Positions 17,625 to 24,935 of a stretch of DNA of 64,000 bases are shown piece after piece; the first letter of the stretch is position 1; each line of letters begins with the position of its first letter. The stretch spans positions 1 through 64,000 of the forward strand of contig JAPLMQ010000297.1 in the NCBI GenBank assembly GCA_026386955.1, in the 5' to 3' direction. This stretch comes from Planctomycetota bacterium (GTDB lineage: Bacteria; Planctomycetota; Phycisphaerae; Phycisphaerales; Phycisphaeraceae). A model generated the notes under the pieces. It was not told where the DNA came from and did no database searches. It saw only the letters and a list, made by a program, of their open reading frames with translations. The translations under genes and the position numbers were made by a program.

Positions 17625-19852
17625 GGGTTGCTCCGCGCGAGGTAAACCAAGAGCCGGTCGTGGCATAGCATCGCGAGGTCGCGATGGCCGTCGCCGTCGG
17701 CGTCGAGCGAGACGATCGCCCGCGGCTCGGTGACCGACGCCGGGCCGCCGCGGTCCCCGTAAGGGTAGGCCTTGTCGTCGAACACCGGCCAGGAAATCTC
17801 GGCTTTCAGGGCCTTTTCCGTGCGGGTCAGCAGCGTGAGGTGATGGCGGCGATCATCGCAGAGCAGCACCGCGGGGTTGCCCTTCTCGATCGCGTCGGCG
17901 GCGAAGAAACGGTGGATCGTCGCCTCCTTCACGCCGCTGGGGCGCCCGACGCGGCTGTCGATGCTGTCGACCAACTTCAGCTCGCGCGGCTCGCCGGGCG
18001 AGAGGCGGGTGACGCGGTCTTGGTCGGTGAGGATCAGCCCCAGCACGGGGTCCTGAACCAAGGCGCTTCCGCCGGTGAGCTTGACGCTGTCAGCCACGCG
18101 CAGGACGCCCGCCTTGTCGGGCTTCAAGCGGAAGACGAAGCGGCCGCCCTCCTCGAGCGCCCAGGCCTCGCCGTTGGGCAGCGGGGCGTAGCCGACGAGC
18201 TTCTGCCCGTCGCCGAGCATGGTCTGGTCGACGGGCTGGAGGTCCTCGCCGAGCCACTGCAGGACGCCGTCGGTCCGCCGGGCGGTGCGCAGCTTGCCGT
18301 CCTGCTCGATCAGGTCGAACTCGCCCAGATCGGCCTTGGCGAGGTGGGCGGGCTCGGAGATCACCGGCTTGCCGTCCTTGAGGACGACCAACTTCGCCGA
18401 GGTGCTGTAGGCCTGCTGCACGAGCAGGCGGTCGCCGCCGAGCCAGACGACCTTCTCGGCCTTGGCGCCGGCGCCCTCGAACTTCACGGCCTTGGCCTCG
18501 TCCTGCCCGGGAGCCCAGGTGTAGAGCGTGAGGTGCTCGCCGACGCGCTGGACCCACCACGTGGTCTTGCCCACCGAGTCGAGCGCGATGATCCGGCGGT
18601 CCTCCACCTCGGCCGAGCGGACCATCGGCTTGGGATAGCTCAGCCGCCCCGCCTCCCACTTGCTGACGTGGATGTCGGCCGCGTCCTTGGCCCAGAGCAG
18701 CAGCGTGCCGGGCTGGGCCTGCGGCGCGACCATCGCCTTGACGTTGCCGACGATCGGGAAAGTCTGCTCGGCCTGCCAGCCGTCGTCGGTCAGCGGGACG
18801 ACGCGCAGCCGGGGCTGGGCGGCGTCGACCGCGGCCAGCGCGGGCTTGCCGTCGAGCGTGATCCCGCACCACACGGCCCCGTTCCCGCCCGGCATCGGCA
18901 AGGCCTGCCGCTGCCCGAGCGGGCTCTCCTTGCCCTTGCCCAGCGTGTAGCGCCGGAGCAGGCCTTCCTGCGTGCCGCCCAGGAGGAAGATCTCCGCGGG
19001 CTTGCCTTGCCCCGCGGCCGCGCCGGACTGGCCGACGATCTCCGCCCCGTTCACGGGTTGGTCGTAGAGCACCTGCGCGGGGCGGAAGTTGCCGCCGACG
19101 CTTTCGTACCAGCGGATCGTCTGCCGCGCCTGCGACGACCACTCGACGATGTCGGCCTGGCCGTTGCCGTCGAGGTCGACCAGCCACCACTTGTTCCGGC
19201 CGCGCTGCTCGCGCGGGGTGAGCCACGCAGGCCGGCTGCCGGATTCGAGCGTGATCGTCTGGATGCCCAGGTCGTAGCTGACCAGCGCCTCGAGCTTCCC
19301 GCCCGCGGCTTTGCGCACGATCATCGGCGACTGGTCCCGCCCCTCGATCGTGCCGGGCAAGAGGTCCCAGCTCTGCGTCTTCTTCCAGGCGTCGCCCTCG
19401 CGCTGCAGCAGGAGGATCTTGTTCGACGGCGCGGCGAGCACGACCATCGAAGGATGGGCCTTGTCCGTGGTGTCGACGAAGACGTCGATGGGCAGGTCGT
19501 CGAGCGGGACTTCCTCACGGGCCCACTCGGGGGCCATGGGCAGTTCGTTGGGGCGGTCGGGGTCGATTGCGGGCGCGGCCTGCCGCTTGCCGACGGGGCG
19601 CCAACTGTAGATTTCGAGGCGGGATTGGCGGGTGTTGACGACGATGAGGTCGTCACGCCCCTCGCCGCGGAGGTCGCCGACGACCATCCGTCGCGGGTCG
19701 CCCTCCTGGTTGATGACGCGCATGGTCTGCCAGCCGGGGAACTCCTCCCCGGCCGCGGTGCGCAGCAGAACCGCGAGCAAAAACACGGCTGTCCAGGTTG
19801 ATCGTTGCACAGGCCCTGACCCGGTTGGAGGGGATCGAACGATTGGCCGCAT
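17621..19852 (-). CDS. Exported FG-GAP/VCBS-like beta-propeller protein
   Basis: Repeated short motifs such as VVGDLRGEGRDDLIVVNT, WLVDLDGNGQADIVEW and VSLDADGDGHRDLAML are the calcium-loop signatures of FG-GAP/VCBS propeller blades. A signal peptide (WTAVFLLAVLLRTAAGEE) lies near the N-terminus. The ATG at 19852 gives 743 residues; a GTG at 19810 is the alternative and would leave a shorter leader. It is the first gene of an operon with the HtrA-like protease, whose start overlaps its stop by four bases. Integrin-like propellers of this sort bind ligands or other proteins; a cell-surface role is inferred. Confidence 0.82.
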   Translation of the reverse strand: MRPIVRSPPTGSGPVQRSTWTAVFLLAVLLRTAAGEEFPGWQTMRVINQEGDPRRMVVGDLRGEGRDDLIVVNTRQSRLEIYSWRPVGKRQAAPAIDPDRPNELPMAPEWAREEVPLDDLPIDVFVDTTDKAHPSMVVLAAPSNKILLLQREGDAWKKTQSWDLLPGTIEGRDQSPMIVRKAAGGKLEALVSYDLGIQTITLESGSRPAWLTPREQRGRNKWWLVDLDGNGQADIVEWSSQARQTIRWYESVGGNFRPAQVLYDQPVNGAEIVGQSGAAAGQGKPAEIFLLGGTQEGLLRRYTLGKGKESPLGQRQALPMPGGNGAVWCGITLDGKPALAAVDAAQPRLRVVPLTDDGWQAEQTFPIVGNVKAMVAPQAQPGTLLLWAKDAADIHVSKWEAGRLSYPKPMVRSAEVEDRRIIALDSVGKTTWWVQRVGEHLTLYTWAPGQDEAKAVKFEGAGAKAEKVVWLGGDRLLVQQAYSTSAKLVVLKDGKPVISEPAHLAKADLGEFDLIEQDGKLRTARRTDGVLQWLGEDLQPVDQTMLGDGQKLVGYAPLPNGEAWALEEGGRFVFRLKPDKAGVLRVADSVKLTGGSALVQDPVLGLILTDQDRVTRLSPGEPRELKLVDSIDSRVGRPSGVKEATIHRFFAADAIEKGNPAVLLCDDRRHHLTLLTRTEKALKAEISWPVFDDKAYPYGDRGGPASVTEPRAIVSLDADGDGHRDLAMLCHDRLLVYLARSNP

Positions 19853-19870
19853 CCGCCTGTCGAGCGTGCA

Positions 19871-19899
19871 GTTTAGCCCGGACGATTGCGGACGCAAAC
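19871..19899 (-). promoter_or_regulatory. Candidate promoter of the propeller/protease operon
   Basis: Reading the minus strand, TTTGCG (19899-19894) and TAAACT (19876-19871) are 17 nt apart and lie just upstream of the ATG at 19852. The -10 is good, the -35 weak. Confidence 0.35.
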
Positions 19900-19928
19900 G
19901 ACCCGCGCGCGACGGGCGCGGGTCGTTG
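19898..19928. other. Strong hairpin upstream of the propeller gene
   Basis: AACGACCCGCGC and GCGCGGGTCGTT form a perfect 12-bp stem with a 7-nt loop. It overlaps the upstream edge of the candidate -35 box, so it may be an operator or a terminator-like barrier; there is no downstream U-tract. Confidence 0.45.
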
Positions 19929-20340
19929 GCGGAGACGAGGCAACGCATCGAAAGTCGCTTGCGTTTGGTTCATCTTCTTTTGCAGAATGAAGACGAATCA
20001 CGAAAAAGAGTGCGCCTCCTGTAAGACCCGCACAAGCGTCCGGCCAAATCCGGACAAGCCCGGTTGAGACGGCCCACAACTCCTTATTTTTCGTCGCGGG
20101 GAAAAATTATCTTCGGAATTCCGGTTGCGTTTTTGGCGTGGAAACGAGGGTGGTGCGCCTGGAAATGCTCTGCCGGATGTCCACCGATGCCACACCGGCG
20201 TCCTACGCCGGGCTCGGTGCTGGCCTCCTCCGGGGATGTTATTGCCCCACCCGGTCGCATCACGTCACGAATTCAGCGCCGGATCGCCGTTCAACACGCG
20301 GGTTGAATTGGATGCGAGCCTTGAATTGTCCCGCCGAGGG

Positions 20341-20407
20341 TCTCCCCCCGGGGTCTCTCCCGGAGAGTATCTCCCGGGGGGCTCTCCTGGGAGTCTCTTC
20401 CGGGGGC
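20341..20407. repeat. Tandem short repeat of TCTC-CCCGGGG units
   Basis: About five imperfect 12-14 nt units follow one another, each of the form TCTC(C/T)CCCGGRG; the last is TCTCTTCCGGGGGC. Every unit is itself able to pair (CCCGGGG, CCCGGAGAG). The array lies in the 1.28-kb gene-free stretch 19853-21132, next to repeat families D and E. The rest of that stretch (20000-20340 and 20910-21132) holds no gene, RNA or further repeat I can support. Confidence 0.6.
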
Positions 20408-20448
20408 GCGGGCTTCGGTACGACGTGCGTGGGCGCGATGATCGCGAA

Positions 20449-20646
20449 GCCCCACAGGGGCGTCTCAGCCAGAGCCCAGGGCAACGCCCTGGGTCACGAG
20501 GGACAAGGAAGGTTGAAGCCCTGTAAGGGCGATTCAATGGCCGCGTGGACGGGCGCGTTGAGTCGCCCTTAAAGGGCTCGCATTCAAAATGCCCCGGCAA
20601 CCCAGGGCGTTGCCCTGGGCTCTGGCTGAGACGCCCCGTTGGGGCT
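20449..20646. repeat. Paired inverted hairpin repeat, family D
   Basis: The left part (20449-20541) and right part (20561-20646) are imperfect reverse complements. Each holds three nested palindromes: a CAGGGCGTTGCCCTG core, a CGCCCTTAAAGGGC-type core and an AGCCCC/GGGGC hairpin at the outer end. This repeat type is widespread in planctomycete and other genomes, from memory, and commonly gives rise to spurious translated peptides containing SPGQRPG. No open frame here is credible. Confidence 0.85.
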
Positions 20647-20703
20647 ACAGAGAGCGCGAGAGGCTTGCGAGCCCTCAGACCCACTGCCCGCGCACGATCC
20701 GGA

Positions 20704-20909
20704 CAAGCCCGTCTTGCTAGCCGGAAGCGCAAGCGACGGGACGGGGGTCGATCGATCAACAGCCCGACCGACGCACGCGGCGAATGTCCAATCCGTCATC
20801 GCATCGGCGAGACCTTGTGAGTCTGCGGGCGCTCCCCGTGCGCCAGCGCTGCGGTGAATTGACGCACCCCCGCCCCGTCGCTTGCGCTTCCGGCTAACAA
20901 GACGGGTTG
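20704..20909. repeat. Paired inverted hairpin repeat, family E
   Basis: The arms 20704-20749 and 20865-20909 match as reverse complements and contain AGCCGGAAGCGCAAGCGACG, a repeat I recall from many planctomycete intergenic regions. The right arm carries the complement CGTCGCTTGCGCTTCCGGCT. About 115 nt of unique sequence separate the arms. Confidence 0.85.
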
Positions 20910-21132
20910 TTCATAGACTTCTTGCGTCTCTATCAAGGCTGCGCTTGATGCAATGCGTCGCGGAGAGAGAGGGCAACGCCTTCCCTCCGGAGATACGAAC
21001 CTCACTTGTGCCGACCGCCGGAACCATGCGATTGGTTCGAACTCGAACGCTGCGGCGGAGGCTGAGGCGGAGGCGCGGCCTGGACTGCCGCGGGCGGCTA
21101 AAGGTGGATCGTGCGCTGAGGTTGCGGGATGT

Positions 21133-22560
21133 TCAGCGCTGGACGTTGGTGTTGAACATCCCTGACATGAAATTGGAGTTGGTCATCCCGGTCATCTGGC
21201 CGTTGTTGACCTGGCCTCGCATCATGTTGTTGTTGACCTGGCCCTGGCTGAAGTGGGTGTTGGTGAAGCCGCCGATGTTGCCGCCGCCGGTGGTGACCAC
21301 CGAGTTCTGGCGGACGACCATCGGGCCGACCTGGACGGTGCCGGTGGTGAAGGGATAGGGCTGGCCGGCGACGGCGTTGCCGCCTCCGGCAGAGCGGAAG
21401 GCCCCGCCCCCGGAAGTGTTGAAATTGCCCGTGTACGAGCTTGGCCGGCCGGTCTGGCCCGGGCCGTAGACGACGCCCCCGGGCGAGCGCGGCAAGTTTT
21501 GCTGAGGCCGCAAAGCCGGCGCAGGCGCATTCACGCCGACGGCGACCGAGCCGTTGTCGAACCGCCCGCGGTAGCGGAGCGAGAAGTCGAACGGGCGATG
21601 GGCGGGCAACGCGTAGACGGGGCGTTGCACGACCACGACCGAGCCGAAGTAGGAGCCGTAGCCGAAGTTGTTGTAGCACCACCCGCCGATGGGAGCGGCG
21701 TAGTAGTATCCCGAATTGGAGAAGTAGTAGGGGTAAAGGTAGGAGCCGAAGGGAATGTATGTTTCGCCGGGGTATGTTTCGCCGGTGATGGGATTGTAGG
21801 CGTTGGGATAGTTGCCGACGGTGCCGTAGGTGGTGAAGGCCGAGGGTCCGTTGGCGTAGCCGGCGGGTTGGTTGGGAGCGTAGGCGACGCCGGGACGGAT
21901 GACGCCGACGATCGGAGTCTGCGGGGCTGCGTCGCTGCCGGGGCGAGGCGCCGCATCACCTTGGCGGTCGGCCTCATTCGGCGCTTGGGCGACGGCTTCG
22001 CCTGCGGGAACGGGCGGAACCACGGCCTCGACGGGCAGGCCCATCTCGGCGCGGATCAACGCCCGCACCTGCTGGCCGAGGGAGTCCTCGACGCGGAAGA
22101 GCTCACGGATCGGCCCGGTGGCGCGGGCGGCGCCGATCACGCGCCCGGTGTTGGCGTCGGCTAGCTTGGCGATGATCCGCACGTCCGGGTCCATCAACTG
22201 GAACGAGCCGTAGACCACGAGGTTGGCGCCCGCGCGGCGGGCCGCCTCGATGGCGAGCTTGTCGTCGGCCATCGGCTTCTGGGCATCCTCGCCGGGCAGG
22301 CTCGCCCGCAGGCCGGGCATGTCGTTCATCCACGAGAGGAGGTCGTCCTGCACGGCCTTGCCGATCCACCCGAAGCGGACTTGGTTGTTGAACGGGGCGA
22401 GTTGCAGGATGGCGATGTGGCGGGTTGCGCCTTGGGCGACGTCGGCCGCGGGAGCTGCGTTTCCGGGGGTTGCAGGCGGAGCGCTTTGGGCGAAGGTGGC
22501 GGCGTGGGACGTCAGCAGCAGGCAGGCCGCCGCGACGAAGACGTTGAGTGGGCGATTCAT
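21133..22560 (-). CDS. Secreted TolB/CsgG-like domain protein with Asn/Gly-rich tail
   Basis: ATG 22560 is preceded by AAGGAGG at good spacing, giving 475 residues. After a signal peptide (VFVAAACLLLTSHAATFAQ), residues 45-190 (ILQLAPFNNQVRFGWIGKAV, GANLVVYGSFQ, IGAARATGPIRELFRVED) resemble the TolB-N/CsgG/FlgO type of periplasmic domain. A Tyr/Gly/Pro/Asn-rich region at 250-330 (YLYPYYFSNSGYYYAAP) and a tail rich in Asn, Gly and Met (NNNMMRGQVNNGQMTGM) follow. The tail has imperfect repeats of GQVNN and looks like an adhesive or assembly-prone surface segment. The gene stands alone between two repeat clusters. Confidence 0.75.
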   Translation of the reverse strand: MNRPLNVFVAAACLLLTSHAATFAQSAPPATPGNAAPAADVAQGATRHIAILQLAPFNNQVRFGWIGKAVQDDLLSWMNDMPGLRASLPGEDAQKPMADDKLAIEAARRAGANLVVYGSFQLMDPDVRIIAKLADANTGRVIGAARATGPIRELFRVEDSLGQQVRALIRAEMGLPVEAVVPPVPAGEAVAQAPNEADRQGDAAPRPGSDAAPQTPIVGVIRPGVAYAPNQPAGYANGPSAFTTYGTVGNYPNAYNPITGETYPGETYIPFGSYLYPYYFSNSGYYYAAPIGGWCYNNFGYGSYFGSVVVVQRPVYALPAHRPFDFSLRYRGRFDNGSVAVGVNAPAPALRPQQNLPRSPGGVVYGPGQTGRPSSYTGNFNTSGGGAFRSAGGGNAVAGQPYPFTTGTVQVGPMVVRQNSVVTTGGGNIGGFTNTHFSQGQVNNNMMRGQVNNGQMTGMTNSNFMSGMFNTNVQR

Positions 22561-22603
22561 GAGGCGCCTCCTTTTTCCCCGCGGCACCGATCTTCCACAT
22601 CTC

Positions 22604-22609
22604 ATTATA
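22604..22609 (-). promoter_or_regulatory. Perfect -10 box for the TolB-like gene
   Basis: TATAAT on the minus strand lies 44 nt upstream of the ATG at 22560, giving a short leader with a strong ribosome site. A clear -35 is not visible. Immediately upstream, GGCATGGGCC (22611-22620) and GGCCCATGCC (22654-22663) form a long-loop inverted repeat that could be an operator. Confidence 0.5.
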
Positions 22610-22750
22610 GGGCATGGGCCCCCGAGCAGCCGCTGGATCCGGGGTCGGGGGGAGGCCCATGCCTGCTGATCTCCGGATGGATGAAGCGCACGGGTGCCAC
22701 GGGCCTCCTCTCCTTCGTCGGTGCCAAGTTGCGTGGTTCGCCTTCTCCCA

Positions 22751-22985
22751 TCAGGCGCAGCCTGATCAGAGACGGACACTGTGTGTCCGAAGATCGGGCG
22801 AGGCGGTACCCCGCCCGCGCGAATCGTCGGCCGCCATGAACCGCTTGGTTTCCCTTGAAGCCTGCGATGAAGGCTTGTTTCCGAGCGCGTCGCCTGCTCT
22901 TGGCGGCGCCATCGACGCCGGCACTTCGCGCGGGCGGAGTACCGCCTCGCCCGGTATTCGGGGACACAGTCCCCGTCTCTGTTCA
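22751..22985. repeat. Paired inverted hairpin repeat, family B copy 1
   Basis: Two arms of about 85-90 nt face each other. Each arm begins at the outer end with CTGATCAGAGAC or a close variant, then GGACACTGTGTGTCC (left) or GGGGACACAGTCCCC (right), then a core GCGGNGTACCGC within GGGCGAGGCGG...CCGCCCGCGCGAA. The middle has a small hairpin AAGCCT/AGGCTT. Related copies are at 24566-24813 and 58908-59158, and a half copy at 23069-23158. Confidence 0.88.
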
Positions 22986-23023
22986 GACAAGGCAATTCAG
23001 CGGCCCCGTGTCGTTGTGCGCCG

Positions 23024-23065
23024 CGCCGGTGGGCTTCGCGGAGTACCGCTCAGCGCCACCCTACA
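23024..23065. repeat. Half copy of repeat family C
   Basis: CGCCGGTGGGCTTCGCGGAG followed by TACCGCTCAGCGCCACCCTA matches the right arm of the complete family C element at 26931-27071. The facing arm is absent here, so this is a solo arm lying between family B elements. Confidence 0.7.
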
Positions 23066-23068
23066 AGA

Positions 23069-23158
23069 CAACGATTCGCGCCTGCGAAGCTGGCACGTCG
23101 CGCGGGCGGGGTACCGCCTCGCACTGACTCCGGACACACAGTGTCCGGCTCTGATCAG
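23069..23158. repeat. Half copy of repeat family B
   Basis: This is a right arm only: CGCGCGGGCGGGGTACCGCC, then CGGACACACAGTGTCCGG and CTCTGATCAG. It follows the solo family C arm by a few bases, so the two families appear as a chimeric pair. Confidence 0.75.
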
Positions 23159-23177
23159 CCAGGACGATTCAGGGGAA

Positions 23178-24194
23178 TCACTTCGTAGCCCGCGGGTCGT
23201 AGGCGTTCAACTCCGGCTTGGTCCACGTGCCGGGGTTGTAGCTGGGCCAGGCGAACGTCTTGGCGAAGGGCGTCATGGCCGCGTGGCCGTCGGCGTAGCC
23301 GTAGATGTCGCTCTGGTTGTAGAAGCCCAGGGCCTGCGACTTGCCGAGCTTCTTCACGGCGTCCCATGCGTCGGCGGCGTCGCCGCTGAAGTCGATGGTC
23401 GGGGCCGTGGGCGGGTTCGAGAGCGAGCCCGCGGCCGCGGGGCCTGCCTGGTTGTAGAGCGTCATGTCGGGATAGGGCGTGTTGGTCAGGTCGTACGAGC
23501 CCATGGCCACGCTCTGCGGGTTGGGCTGCGAAGAGTCGTAGCCGAAGAACTGCGGGGTGAAGTGGTCCTCCCACGGGCCGTCGGCGTTGTACTCGGCGGT
23601 GAGGATCGAGCCGGCGGCGTTGATGGTGGCGTCCATCTTCGCGGTGAAGTAAGGCGGATGATCGGAGCTGAAGTAGGCGTTCAGGCCGTAGGAGGTGTGG
23701 CGGCGCTCGCCGGTGTTGGGGTCGGGGTTGTCCCAATAGGCGAAGGTGTCGTTGGGAGAGCGGAAGGCCTTGGCGGTCTGGATGTAGGGCGTGACCTTGG
23801 CGATGCGGGCGAGGTAGTCGTCGTACTCGGCCTGGGAGCCGAAGTCGGCGAGCTGCTTGATCGCGGGCAGGCCGATGGACTCCATCCAGGTCAGGCCGGT
23901 GTGGCCGGTGCCGGGGAAGGTCTGCTGGCAGTCGGTGGCGTAGAGGAACATTCCCAGCGCGATCTGGCGGGAGTTGGAGAGGCTCAGCGTGGTGCGTGCG
24001 GCCTCGCGGGCCTTGCTCAGGGCGGGGAGGAGGATGCCGATGAGGAGGGCGATGATGGAGATGACGACGAGGAGTTCGATCAAGGTGAACCCCCGGAAGC
24101 GCCGCCCCCGGAAAGCCAGCCCCTGGAAGTTGTGGGGCGCGCGGGCGGGACGCGGGGCGAACGAAGCGCGGACGGAAGAGCGGGACAAGGGCAT
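23178..24194 (-). CDS. Prepilin-type N-terminal methylation protein (DUF1559-like)
   Basis: ATG 24194 follows AGGAGG at 7 nt (338 residues). After a basic leader of about 34 residues ([20 protein letters not shown]...) comes the type IV pilin signature [19 protein letters not shown], cut between Gly and Phe by prepilin peptidase, then the long N-terminal helix. The globular part has ADGHAAM near the C-terminus, reminiscent of the DG-H motif of the planctomycete DUF1559 pseudopilins. The leader contains [14 protein letters not shown], encoded by three CCCCGGAA-like units, so it seems lengthened by a DNA microrepeat. Such proteins are very abundant in planctomycetes; the role is not established. 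Confidence 0.88.
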   Translation of the reverse strand: MPLSRSSVRASFAPRPARAPHNFQGLAFRGRRFRGFTLIELLVVISIIALLIGILLPALSKAREAARTTLSLSNSRQIALGMFLYATDCQQTFPGTGHTGLTWMESIGLPAIKQLADFGSQAEYDDYLARIAKVTPYIQTAKAFRSPNDTFAYWDNPDPNTGERRHTSYGLNAYFSSDHPPYFTAKMDATINAAGSILTAEYNADGPWEDHFTPQFFGYDSSQPNPQSVAMGSYDLTNTPYPDMTLYNQAGPAAAGSLSNPPTAPTIDFSGDAADAWDAVKKLGKSQALGFYNQSDIYGYADGHAAMTPFAKTFAWPSYNPGTWTKPELNAYDPRATK

Positions 24195-24310
24195 GGCGGT
24201 GACCTCCTGAGTCGGTGGACCCGTCGCGATGGCGCGGGCGGCCGACCTTCAAAAAGAGCTCTGGCGGACGAACGACGCGTGAGGCCGCGGCGACGGGCCG
24301 CGGGCGTCAT

Positions 24311-24350
24311 TGATAATGATAAACGATAATCAATAATCGTTAGCGGTCAA
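24311..24350 (-). promoter_or_regulatory. AT-rich promoter with Fur-like hexamer repeats before the prepilin-like gene
   Basis: On the minus strand TTGACC (24350-24345) and TATCGT (24328-24323) are 16 nt apart. On the plus strand 24312-24330 reads GATAATGATAAACGATAAT, three GATAAT-like hexamers reminiscent of a Fur box, though the third hexamer is not inverted. It is a sharp AT-rich island in GC-rich DNA, about 130 nt upstream of the start codon. Confidence 0.4.
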
Positions 24351-24380
24351 GGCCGAGTGCGCGGTGAGTGGTATCGAGAT

Positions 24381-24516
24381 GGGTGGCACGGGTGGCTTGC
24401 CCACCCGTGGAGGTTGGCCGTGGGTCGTGCCGTGTCGCGGATGGGCCGAGAAGCCCTCGTGAACCCTTGCGTCTCCGTGCATCCCAGCACGGGCGGACAA
24501 GCCGCCCGTGGCACCC
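24381..24516. repeat. Paired inverted hairpin repeat, family F
   Basis: The arms 24381-24409 and 24488-24516 are reverse complements at most positions; each contains CACGGGTGGCTTGCCCACCC or the CACGGGCGGACAAGCCGCCC form, itself a palindrome. A degenerate relative (GGGTGCCACGGGC) is seen near 22692. Repeats like this are common in bacterial intergenic DNA. Confidence 0.8.
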
Positions 24517-24565
24517 GTGCGCGATTGCGAACCGAATCGAGGTGAAGACGTAGGCCCTCCTCCCC

Positions 24566-24813
24566 TCAGGCGCAGCCTGATCTATTCCGGGGGCAGAGAC
24601 GGACACTGTGTGTCCGAAGACGGGGCGAGGCGGTACTCCGCCGCGCGAATCGCCGGCCGCCATGAACCGCCTGGTTTTACGCAAGGCCTGCGTGAAAAAG
24701 ACTTGTTTCCGAACGTCTCATCCGCTCATGGCGGCGCCAACGACGCCCGCACGTCGCGCGGCGGGGTACCGCCTCGCCATGACTTCGGGGACACAGTCCC
24801 CGTCTCTGATCAG
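24566..24813. repeat. Paired inverted hairpin repeat, family B copy 2
   Basis: It has the same arm order as the copy at 22751-22985: CCTGATC, then AGAGAC, GGACACTGTGTGTCC, GCGGTACTCCGC, a middle with AAGGCCTGCGTGAAAAAG and the mirrored right arm ending GTCTCTGATCAG. Relative to that copy, about 12 nt (TATTCCGGGGGC) are inserted between CCTGATC and AGAGAC in the left arm. Together with family F it fills most of the 740-nt gene-free stretch 24195-24935. Confidence 0.88.
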
Positions 24814-24935
24814 AGGTCGATCCGAGACGCCCACAGCGATCCGCCGGCCTCGCCGACGCGCACGCGACCGGTATGATGTCCGCTCGACTGGCCGACCGCC
24901 TTCTCGCGCATCCGCATCACGCAGGCCTCACCCTC

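Noticed and set aside
14309-19801. Long plus-strand open frames (819 and 705 codons) opposite the exported protein and the propeller gene
   Set aside because: They are mirror images of genes with signal peptides and domains, and begin and end without promoter or ribosome-site support.
20125-20857. Several short open frames in the 20.1-20.9 kb gap, with peptides like SQSPGQRPGSRG
   Set aside because: They are translations of palindromic repeats of families D and E and occur in both directions equally.
22751-24813. CRISPR array
   Set aside because: The repeats face each other as pairs with variable middles, not as regularly spaced direct repeats, and no cas gene is near.
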